Assembly: GCA_036877525.1 (NCBI GenBank)
Contig: JAZGTH010000009.1
Span: forward strand, 2,378,501-2,442,500
Reading direction: 5' to 3'
Origin: Chromobotia macracanthus
Lineage: Eukaryota; Chordata; Actinopteri; Cypriniformes; Botiidae
DNA: 64,000 nucleotides
Part shown: positions 21,409 through 33,400 of the stretch, one piece after another
Layout of the letters: each line of letters starts with the position of its first letter
How positions within the stretch are numbered: position 1 is the stretch's first letter
The notes under the pieces: generated by a model
Databases searched by the model: none
What the model was told of the DNA's origin: nothing
The model's input: only the letters and a program-made list of their open reading frames with translations
Translations under genes and position numbers: made by a program

Positions 21409-24400
21409 TTAGATAGAGTCCGCTCCTCCCCCCAGCAGGTCTCCAGGCAACAGTGCTGCAGGGCTGCTCATCTGGTGTCGATCTTCCATGGCCGGAGACC
21501 CCCACAGGCTGCTGCTTGTATACCCTGCAGTCATGCCTCCCCACAGCCCTGCTCTGCCAGGATCGACTCCTCCTGCACTGCTGCCCACACTACCACCAAC
21601 ACCGTTGCTGCTCCACTGATTGAAAATGCCCAAGCCTGCTCCCTGAGCAGAGGCTGGGTCTGTGGAGCCGCCCGTACTGTCCAAACCCTGCCAGGTGGAG
21701 CCCGAGGGCCCTGTCCCACTGCTGTTGTTACTTCCCCCTGCCGCTGTGCCTCCTACTCCGGCCCGCTCTCTCTCACCGCTCCCAGTGCTGATGACACCCA
21801 CCGCCCCTGCCCCTGATGACCCGGCCACACCCACGCTAGCCCCGCCTCCTCCACTGTTGTTCCCGCCAGCGCCAGCCTGAGAAAGTGCAAAATAACGAGC
21901 GACCTCCTCCTCGCTCACAAACTCAGCCAGGATTGTGGTATTACCCAAAACACACCTGGCAGGAAAAAAATAAACAACGTTACACTTAGGAAGACGTCTA
22001 CAGGTTGCTTAAACACCTGAAGAAATGACCTGACAACAAAACACCTGAAAAAATAAGCAGCTGTGCAGCTGCATCTATTATTTATTTATTTATACATTAT
22101 TATACATTTATATACATTATTATGTATTGAATAATGTTGTGAGCGACATGCTCTACCAGAGAAGTTACAGGCAAACTAAGGATCCTGGTCAAGATAAGCA
22201 TTTGCAGAAACTTACATGTGAAGTGCGCTCTGGGCTTTGGCTGCTTCCTGCCGAGTACTGTAGCGAATCAGAGCACTGCCTTGGGTAAGACCAAGGTGAA
22301 AGGTCAACAACGGCCCATGCTGCATACATATGGTTCGCAGGGTGGAGCCATCAATCTGCAGAGAGTAAATAACACAACAATGGCATTTACAATTGAGAAA
22401 AGACTGAAAAATGTGTAATAAATCATGTCACAGCAGGCATACCTGAGGGGTGAGATTACTTAACACCAGCCAGCAGCTCCCCCTAGAGGCTCCCCCATCA
22501 CTCCATGCAGAACCTACAACACAGATGGAGAAAATGTATCATGCTCTGATCCTATAATTAACGTTAAAACAGTTTGCATTTACTTTGCATTATTCAACAT
22601 ACAGTAGTATCTGTTTGTAGTCTGTATATATTTTTTTTGTATATATATGTTTGTATATATATATATATATAAAATCTTCTGTGTGCAGGACCATAAAATG
22701 TTTGGCCAGTCACTGCGTTTGGTCCGTTTGTGAGTTGAGGAGTGTCTTTAGAGAGCATTCTGAAGGGAAATGGGATCTTATGCTTTCAATGCTAAATTGC
22801 TATTGCTATCCTCTCTGAAATTGCCTACTCTGCCTTTAAATGTTTTACGGCAGGATACGTTTGCAGTTTGTAAGGAGTTTTATTACCAGGCCCAAATCTG
22901 GTTTCTGTGCTACCTCCAGAACCTCCCCAGCCTCTACCCAATCGTGGGCCTGCTCCTGCCCAGGGAGACACGGAGGGCTGTTTCTGATGGGTCAGTCCAG
23001 GAGGTGGGCGTGGCAGATGAGAGCTGTTGCGATTGGTCTTCCAAGGCTTGTTGTGTCCAATGGGCTCAGGGGGCCAGCTGGGCTTGTAGTCTGTGTACTT
23101 TGCTGTGAGAACAAATAAAGCTCAGTTCCTTCAAACTATTTATACAGGACACAAATTGTGGAATTTAGTACAATTCTTAAATAAAGTCTTATAAAGACTA
23201 ACATGTCTTTTATTAAAATTATCACATTGAAAGTGGGAAATGGTGTAAACATTAAAATGTGAAGTACAAAGTGCTGGTGTACCTGGGTTGTGTGCGCTGT
23301 TGAGGGGACTCTCTGAGGCACTGTAGGGCCAGGCACCAGGTGAAGGCAGCAAGGTGTTGAGGGTGGGATTTGATTCTGTTCCAAAAATGCAAAACAAGGC
23401 TTGCTGGTGAGTATTTACATGAGCATGTAAATTACTTTTAAGATTCAAAGCTTAGAGTTCAACGTCTGTTTCTGCTGGAGGAGCTACACAGAAACGTATT
23501 TTTTTATGACCTTGAAACCCTTTTAACTGAAAAATGATGCCTGAACACATGGGGCTGACATTGCTTCTTTATCACACTAATCTTTAAACTTTTGATTCTA
23601 AACCATTTGTGTTATTTCATTGTTTTAATGACTTTACTCTGATTCTAAAATGTGGAAAACTGTAATAATAAAGAGGGTACAGTGTGTTACAGCTCTCAGT
23701 AAATTAAGGGAGTCTGTACCTGGGTTATCTCTCAGCAACTGGTGTTCAGTGTCGTTGAGGCTTGACATGGAGGAGCTCATCATACTTCCAGGTGTCATGT
23801 AGGGATCAGATTCCGGGTCCACACTCGGAATTCCTTTCCAGGGCACTCCTGGCTGAAACTCTAAAGTGAAACAATCACATTTAAATACATTTACAACATG
23901 CTAATGAAAAACACATATTGTAGTTTTAAGTTAATACAACGTACAAACACAGCAAAGAATGTTTGCTATTAAATCCTGTTTTAATCAGAATTTGTTGGCG
24001 TGTCACTGTTGGTTTACCTGGAGGCCAGCTGGATGTGCCAGTCTTGGTGCCCATTTTGTTTCCAGGACTTCTGTGCCAGTGGTCTGAAGGCCCCTGTGGA
24101 GGCACACCTAAACCCTCCCCTCCCAGCGGCTCGTAATGGGAATATGGGGAACCACCTCCCATTTTGAGAGGAGCAGCAATGGGACCTACGTGTCACACAA
24201 ACACACAAAAAAGAATCACCAAGACTGTTTTTGTTTGAGCAACCCAAATCTGTAAGTGTCAAAAAAGGCCTCTCGCCATTCTTATGGAGGGTGCTTTCAG
24301 GAGGGGAGGGGGCTGGCGAGTGACCCTCCATCATCCATTTAAAACGAGACTGCTGGCCTCCACTGTTCTTAAGCCCAACTGGGCCACCAACCATGGGGCC

Positions 24401-27400
24401 CAGTTCAAGACCAGAGAGATTCATTCCAGGTCCAAAACCTTCAGGACACAGAATGGGACCCAAACTGAGTTAAATACATAAAATACAACCATGCCATGAA
24501 GTCTTGTTTCAAGAGGCAACATTTACATTTATGTATTTGACAGACACTTTTATTATCAAAGCAACTTACAGTACATTCAAGATACACAATTTATCAGTAC
24601 ATGTGTTCCCTGGGAATCGAACCCACACAACCCAGAACCTTTGTGCTACAACGCAACACTCTACCAGTCGAGCTACAGGAACACCTGTACATTTTAATCA
24701 AGTGGCTTACATTTACATGACATTTAAATGTAAGCATTTGACAGACGGTTTTATCCAAAGCGCCTTTCAAGCAATACAGTACGTGTGTTCCCTGGTGCAA
24801 AGTTTTGCACTGTTAACTCAATGTTCTACCAGTTGCACTACAGGAACAATAATACACCATCTGTGCATCGATATCCTCTAGATGCTTTGTGATACAAAGA
24901 GACTCACCAGAATAAGTGCTCTGTGTTTTCTGATGCAGGTCGGCTACAGGGCCTGCCAAGCCAGGGTGTGACATGGGCTCTGACATGGGCATCTTTGGGC
25001 CACTTCCAGCAAGGTGAGAAGGAGAGAGTTTGGAGCCACCCCCTGCACCTCCCTGCTGCTGTCTCTGCTGCTGAAGAACAGCCATAATTCTGGCAAGCTG
25101 GAATGAAAAACATACAGGTTCAACATCTCAAAACAAGTGGGATGTGTTCATGTGATAACAGCATAAATGAAGCTGTGCAGTGAATCCTAAATGACAGGAT
25201 AGGAGATTTTTTCCATAAATATTTTTTATGTTGATTAAAAGTCTGTTTATGTCCTGATATCAATCACTAAGTGGCCTAAATACATTTATATAAGTGCATA
25301 TTTTCTGTGGAAGGCGCAGGACCATAAAATGTTCGTCTAATCATTACATTCTGTCACAGAATGTCCTACTTGCCTGTCTATACATGTTTTGGAGGAGGCG
25401 TGGATTTGGAAAGAGCTCTGAAGAGAGAGTGGGATCTTATGCTTTCAAAGCTAGCTTGCTGTTGCTAGCATTTCCAAAATTGCCTACCTTAGCTTTATTA
25501 AATTCTGTTTTTGTTCTGCAAGTGATTTCAATGATCGTATGAATGCAAATACGTGTTTGATTTATGACAGTAATCCATCACTCAGTGAGAATCACAAGAT
25601 ACCTGTTGTGGGTCTGCTTGTTGCCGTATATTTGGTGGGAACTTGCGTTGATTCTGCAGCAGCTGCTGCTGTTGTTGTTGTTGTTGCTGCGGTTGTTGCT
25701 GCAGTAGCAGCTGACAGGCCTGCAAGAAGGCATGAGTCACAGGGTCAACAGCAAACAGAAGTCAATCACTCAAGCAGTCTGTAGGGAGTGGATGAGTCTG
25801 TGCTGGGCTGTAACTCACCAGCTGGAACTGAATGTGAGGGGGGTAGATGCTGCTGAGCATGGCAATGTGCTGTGGGGAGAGCTGCGGAGGAAAGATGCCT
25901 CCCCCCACACCTCCGCTGGGAGGAGGCTTCAGCACAGAGCCCTGCACCTGCAACCACAGAAATCACACAGTTACTCCCATCACCAAAACGACACTGCAGA
26001 CACCTGCACTTCTCCAGTCGATACAATTTAAGCGCAACATAAAATTGTCCTTTTTTTAACATATAAACTTTCCTGGCTTTGTTGTGTGCAGTATTCCTAC
26101 AACTGGATAACAGTTGGCCCGCAAATGATATTGAAGTGATCAAAATATTGCAAATGTGCATATGCATAGTACAATACTTTGCAATAACTAAATGATTTTA
26201 ATACTACATAAAGTTATGTGTTGTCAGAGTTTTAGGTTGATGCAGAAAGACTTGCATGGAAATGTTAGCTGGAGTGTTTCTTTTGCCAGAAAAAAAGGTT
26301 AAATATGTTAGTTCCATAATTTTCAGCTTTACATATCAATTATTATGATTCAATTTATTTTACAGACAATGCAATCACTTTGAATATTGTATATCGCATT
26401 ATTTAGCAAGTTATCACACATCACATTTTCCTTCAATATTGTACAGCTCTAGTTAATGACATGTATTAAACAACCTCAGCGGGTACCTCAAAGACCATCT
26501 GGACTGTTCGTACCTGAGGTGACAGGAACTGATGAGGCACTTGCGCTCGTACTGATGGGTTGATGGGAGGCACGCCTGGCTGGTGCCTGGACTGCGCCAT
26601 TCCACCTCCACCGCCAAACATCTGACCACCCGCCTGCATGGGAAAAGCAGTAAATAGGTTCACAGACACAGATGATATGAGCAGTTAAAAAACTGCCAAT
26701 CAAAACAACAGCAACGTTTACAGAGGCAATTAGGAAAGTTCAAAAGCAATTCTAAGCTTAGGTGAACAAAAACACGCAGTAAACATGACTGCCCTCACTT
26801 TCAGAGACAAAACAAGACGCAAATACCTTGTCATAGTAAGGCCCAGGTTCACAAGTCCCCATTTCTTTGGAACCAGGTGAACGGAAGACTGCTCCTGTCC
26901 CCCCTCCACGCCCTCCTTTACGCATCTCTCCGTTGTACTCGTTCAAACCCATGCCCCGCTTCTCTCCTTCCATCTTTTTATCCTGCGGAGGACCAGGGGC
27001 CAGATCCAAGGTACGGCCGGTGGGATCCTCCCCCTGTTAGCAACTCTTGACATTAGTAAACCTCACTGGTATATAAACTCACAGTGTACGTAAAATCAAT
27101 TTAAGTCAAATTCTGACTGAATGAGTCACGTTGGAAGCCCTGACAAGATTTTCAACATATTCAACACATCTCTGACTGCCCATCAGTTTTGCATTAATGC
27201 GCCAAGCTGTAATGTTGCTTGGCAACCGTAAACAATGTAAACTCTGCTTTGTGTCATGTCTAACTAACACCCCTTAGTAACAACTTCATCTTCATCTCAA
27301 CTTGTTCTGCACACGTTGTGCTCTGTGTTCTCATGTTCCTCCATGTTTCTGCACTCTTGCAAAAAACAAAGCATTCCTGCAAACAATTTTTAAATCAGTT

Positions 27401-30400
27401 CTTACCAGAATCCCCATGTTTGAGAACTGTCTTGTCATAGGATTCATCCAGGAGTCTCCTGCAGCCTTCACAGTGCCCTGGACAACATCAGAATTACAGC
27501 TGTTACACTCATCAGAATCCTATGAACTCTCCTCTGTATATAGACTTCATTAGGTACTTGTATGTCATGTGCATGAATACCGGTACAAGGAGACACAGCT
27601 TTCAGTTCATGTGAAGGATCCGGGGATCTGCATTTCTTATAACCAACCACTGTGTGTGTGTTTGTTTTATCTGAGAAGTTAAACTCTGACTCAAGACTAC
27701 AGACATACATCTGTGTGATATTCCATTTATGATTTGCTTATGCATATTAATCGCTACTATTTTTCCATTACTGATGTTTAATCTTATGTTGTACACTGTC
27801 TCCATACTGCACTGGACCTGTCTTGATCTATCAGATGGCTTGACACTGACCTTGTTGCCTTTCTTGGCTCCCCAACCTCCTGAGTTGTAGGATGAGCTGC
27901 TGCCTTGGGAACCAGCACTGTTCCAAACTCCAGCATTCTCATCCTCCTCTTCCCAGCTGGAGTGACGTGAAGCACTTACTGAAGCCTCTCCTTCACCCCA
28001 ACCTTCTTGCATAGACTTTGGACCTGTAAAATATAACATTTCTTTAAGATTTTCACTTTGACACAGGTCGAATTGGACATATTGCAGTACATGTAAAGAA
28101 ACATCTGTTTTTTAAAAACAAATATCTAGCATTAAAATGACCTAGAAGTCTCACCAGACTTCACTGGATTCGGAGAGGAGTCTCCCCAACCTGATGTCTT
28201 GCCAGTGTCTTCAGGTTCACCCCAACTGCTGGGTGCATCGGTGGGCTTGCCCCAAGCTGCAGTTCCATTGTCCACACATGGACTGGAAGGAGAACCACTA
28301 TTGCCCCATCCAGAGGAAGCTAAGAGATAAACAAAGAGAAAGCTCTATAAAATAAGATTCTGCTGTATTCTAAATACAAAATCAAAACAGCTAAAATTGT
28401 TCATTTTTCAAATGCTCACTGTTTAACAGTATTTTTAAGGAGACCCCTGATAATCTGAGTCTGACCTTTAGTGGCACATTTCAGCACAAACTGTTTTGTG
28501 ATCTGCTAAGAATGTGATGGCGGCTTTGCAAAGAGGTTGTTGGAGAATAAGAGAGTTAAAGAGTTTTAGAGAGTTTAGCCTAGCCTCTTGTTTCATATGA
28601 AAAAACATGTAGGTGTAGAATTTCAAGACAGAAAGATTATGTCATTAATCCAAACAATTATAACATATATATAAATTAGGCTACATGTAACAACTGGCAG
28701 GAACACGGGTTCTGGACACCTCACGTCTGATCCCTATCGCTTGTGCAAACCTCTCTAATAACACCATTATGTTCAAACATGCTCAAATCAGAGGTCACTT
28801 TGTGTTAAAGCAAAGCTGTAATAGCAAGGAAACCACGTGTACAACTGCAAATTCTACTTAAAACCATTATGGGACTGCCTGTGCTACTTATTAAAAAAAA
28901 ACCCAGAAAATCTTCTTACCTATTCCTGGCCCCTTGCTCGATGAATGTGTAAGGGTTGCGTCTCTATTCCCAATGCCTGCTGGCATTCTTACAGGTGGCT
29001 GCTGTTGCAGGGATGAGGGCACCTGCTGAGGGGATACTGATTGTACCTGCCCAGATGGGGTGTTGTTCTTATCCCACAAGTTGACGCTTTTGTAGTTATA
29101 GTTGCTGGGGTCACCCCAAGCAGACGTTCCATCGTCTATTTCCATCTTTCTGCTAATAGACTGTGGAGAAGGCTCCTCCCAACCACTGGGCTCTGAGCTA
29201 TCTCCAGGGCCACTGGAAAGTTGTGGTATGGGCCCTGAAGTCCACCCTGAACTTTGGCTCTGGGCTGAAGGACCAACTGGTCTTCCCCAGCCCCCTTGCA
29301 TGGCCCCTGTGTCCACTGACTGACACTGCTGAGGCTGTGATTGTTGCTGCTGCTGCTGTGCCTGGCCTTTCTGCGAGGCCGACTGGCTGTTTGGCATCTG
29401 TGTTAGGTTCATTTTCCCACCCCAGCCTTGGTGAGATTTGCCACCCGTGTCTCCACCTACTCTTGTACCTCCAGCTCCCCATGTCCCTCTAGAATCTTTC
29501 TCATCCCAGTTACCCCCTGTACCCACACCTGGATCTCCACTAGTACCTCCACTACCCTTCCCATCCCCCCCAACCCCCACTGCATGGTTTGGGCTCATTT
29601 TCTACCCAGTCACTTCTGCTACTTCTCTGCCCCCAATTGCCTCCATCCCCCCTGACCATTTCTTTCCAACCCCCTGTTCCTTTCTCCTCCTGACTGTCTC
29701 CCCAACCACTTCCTCCACTTGTTGCAGTACCCTGTGTTTGAAAATCTCCCCACCCACCTGACGTACTCCCTGTTCTGCACTCACGCCACTCATGTCTCTC
29801 ATTGTCCCAACCTTTCCCTTGGCCTTCTGACCCTCCCCAGCCCCCAGATTGCTTGCCCTGCCCAGCTGAATTACCTCCCCCACCTCCAGACTGTGAGACA
29901 CCAGGGTTTGGGATATTGACACCAGGGGGTGGGGGGCCTCTGGTGTGCAAAGAGCTGCTGCTACTGCTGTTGTCCCAGCCTTCAGCAGATGAGACAACAG
30001 GTGGTCCAAGGATGGAGTCTGAGTTCAAGTTGGCATTTGGAGTTGCACCTTGAAGCAGAGAGGAGGAGGGTGGATCAGTAGTAGTAGAAGGACCAGTAGA
30101 ACCAGAGTATGGTTGAGTATGGGCGGGTGCATTCATTGCAGAAGAAGAATTGGCTCCACCTGCTGCTGCTGGTGGTCTTCCACCCTCCAAATCCCAGGCC
30201 ACATTCTGACGGATTTGTGTCTGACCCCAGCCAGAGTTGGACAGCACTCTAGGGTCCAGGTCAGACCGGCTAAGCAGATTCTGTAAGGCCACTTCAGCAT
30301 TGAGAGGCTTATGAGAGCGGTGGCGCTGATCGCCACTTCTAGAGTTTCCTCCACCACTTGAAGATGAGGTTCCTCCCCCACCTCTGCTACCCTGGCCTCC

Positions 30401-33400
30401 CCACTCACTTGAGTCTCCTACCCCTACATCTCCAACTCCTTTCTGATTGTCCCAAGCTCTTGTCATAGTTGAAGGTGTGGAGGAGGACATTGTTGGGTTG
30501 CCAACACTGCCACCACTGCTGCTGCTGTTACTGCTTGATCCATCTTTCCTACCTTGATTGCTGACATCCCTAACCCCACCTGAAGCACCCCATTCCCCAA
30601 CTGATGTATGGTCCCCACCCCATGCTCCCTGAGATACCCCGGTGGTGTGACTTACACTTCCTGTTCCCCAAGCACTTGCCCCTGTCAGATGATCTCGTTC
30701 ATCCTGGCCAGTGAAACCCCATGCATTTCCTCCTTCAGCAGACATGGAACTTCCCCCTGCTCCATCCTCCCAAGATTCAGTCCTTGAGGCACCCGTTTTG
30801 GAGTTTGCAGGGAAAGGCTGAGCTCTCCACAATGATGAGCTGGTGGAGGATGAAGAGGAAGCAGAGCCGTCCCCTCCACCTGTGCTTCCAGAGTCCACAT
30901 CCGCTCCCTCTGCCACTCCTATGTTTTTTGGTCCTGCTCCTGCTTCCAGTGCTGTGCCACCCCACTCTCCACAGGATGGCTCTCTGTCTCTGGATTGCAT
31001 TTGGTGAAGTTGGTGCTGATGAGAGGCTTGATTCACAGAAAGAGGGCTGCTGGCAGACGAAGATACACTTTGGAGTGAAGAGGAGCCACCCTCTGTTGCA
31101 ACTGACCCAGCCCCATCCGGTATCAGAGCTGGCCATGCAGAGGGATTGGCATTTGGGGTAAAATTGGCACCTGGAATCCCACAGCTGACACCAAGGGAGC
31201 CATCAGGGTTCCCTGCAAGAGGGGCAGCTTTGGATATGGGGGGCAATGAGCCTGCTGCTACTGCATTTCCCCCTATGAGTTCATGGGAGGATGAAGCCCA
31301 AACACTACCAGACGGCATACATTCATTGGGTGAAGTAGAGGATGTGGGTGGGGAGGGGCTGCCCGAATTGACTTCTTTCCTGCCTCCATTCCCTCCTGCC
31401 ACAATTTTAGCTTGCTGCTGAAGATGCCTCTCACCCCATGAGGCACCGCAGTTCAAAATCCCAGTATTTTCGGCACCTCCTGCTGTATCCCCCATCTTTG
31501 ATCCATCTCCAGCAGCAATACTGGGCCATTCCTCCAGGTCTGACCGGTCCACTATCACCTTTTCCCTGCCCTGAGAGAGGGGCTGACTGCCAGAGCTGGC
31601 CCCCCACATGGAATTTGCATAATTTGAAGAAGAAGAAGCAGCGATTAATGAGGCGGAGGATGTATGGGGCAGTGAGGGAGCAGCTGGACCCACAGGGCCC
31701 TGACTTGTATCTGAAAGAAAAATACCAAATCAGAATTCTTCAGGATTTCAACAAGCCCTCATGTACAATGTCATAAATATTCTTATTATCAAAGCTGCAA
31801 TCCGTAACTTTCACCTCTCTACTACCATATCTATATGAAACATAAAATTGCAGGTACTTGTGAAGTCACTTTCATAACATGGATTACACTTTTAAATTCT
31901 AAAAACTGCTGAAAGAACAAGCTACAATCATTGCATCATCCACCATGAAGGTATGCAGCTTCAAATATACAGATAAAGATTCTGAATGTTGTACAACCAA
32001 GTCTCACAGCCTTAATAATGGCAAAAAGATTGACATTGATCAAACTTTTGGAAGAATTTTCACATATTTCTCTTCTAGCTCTGTAATTGTTCACTATAAC
32101 CCGTTTCGGACATCTCACTAAATATCACACAAAATCTCATTCGCAAGTTTAAATTTATGTTTGACCTTTGCATCAGTGTAATTATTCACTTAATGATGCT
32201 CACCTGAGGCAGAAGCAACTGTTTCATTGGGGCTATCTCCCCCGCTGTTGCCTCCCCCCAGCAGCATGGAGGACAGTGGTGGCTGGCCCCTCTTCAGTAG
32301 CACTTTATGGTCCTGCTGGCAACGGAATCGAGGGGGCACTTCGCGGGGCATGTAGCGCTGAGAATTCTGGGTGTTGGGGGAGGGCTGTCCGTTGGCCACC
32401 GCCGGCCGCTTAGCATTGTTCCCACCCTGAGGGAGGGCGCCAGCAGCCGGGGTGGCAGTGGATGGGGCTGAAGAGGGGACAGGGCCAGGGCTGGGGGAAG
32501 CTGAACTGGGGGTGGCAGGAGACTGTGCAGATGGAGGCTTGGTCAATTCTGGCACTGTGTATTGGAAAATTTAGGATCAAATGAGAGCAGAACTGCAGAA
32601 AAGTATTCAGGTAAAGATAAAATAAACAGATCATTAGAAGTTTAAGTGACATATGTTAAAAATGGTAACCGATACCCAAAATGTGACCTCTGCATTTAAC
32701 CCATCACTGGTGAGCAGTGAACACACACACAGCAGTGGGCAGCACACTGCTGCACCCAGGGAGCAATTGTGTTTAGGTGCCTTCCTGCAAGGTTAGGTGC
32801 CTTGCTGAAGGGCACTTCGCTTGCTACCTGCCAGCACTGGAATCGAACCAGCAACCTTCTGATTACAAGCCTGACTCACTAACCAACAGGCTGCCCCCAT
32901 TATGAACATTAACACATAAACTGTACATGTGAAATCCATTGCCGTATGAGTTAAAAAATTCTGCACAATGACAAATATTTGTAGGCTTCAGGAGCAAAAA
33001 CTATTACAAAATATACAGTATCAATAACAAATATAGTTACCTTTACTTTTTTGCTCTACAACCTGAAACAAAAACGATAGCAGGAGTATTAATGATCACT
33101 GATATTGAAAACACATGAAGCATATATCAGAATATATCGGCATCCCAAGGAACAAACATACAGTTTAAATGTGTAGCTTGAATACATGGTAAGTGGATTT
33201 GGATAAAAACATCTGCCAGAAGCATAAATGTAAATGAAATCAGCCTTCACAGCTCACATTATAAATCGCAGCTTTAATGCTCGAGTTTTGCTTTCGTTTA
33301 TATTCCAGCTTTCAAGATAGATGTTACATGACTATGAATAATACTGCCAACAAACTGACAAAACGGCAACCTGCAGCAATCCCAATGAGCATAATTTACA

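Noticed and set aside
24519..24693. Possible tRNA gene from box A and box B
   Set aside because: Box spacing is too long, there is no acceptor stem, and the 3' tail is that of a SINE. The same applies to 17.5, 32.7, 48.3 and 52.1 kb.
25539..25784. Ala/Val-rich plus-strand frame
   Set aside because: It is antisense to the tnrc6b poly-Gln (CAG/CAA) exon.
29552..29598. Two separate genes split in the giant tnrc6b exon
   Set aside because: Both halves are consecutive parts of the same conserved GW-rich region and join after a one-base correction in a homopolymer.
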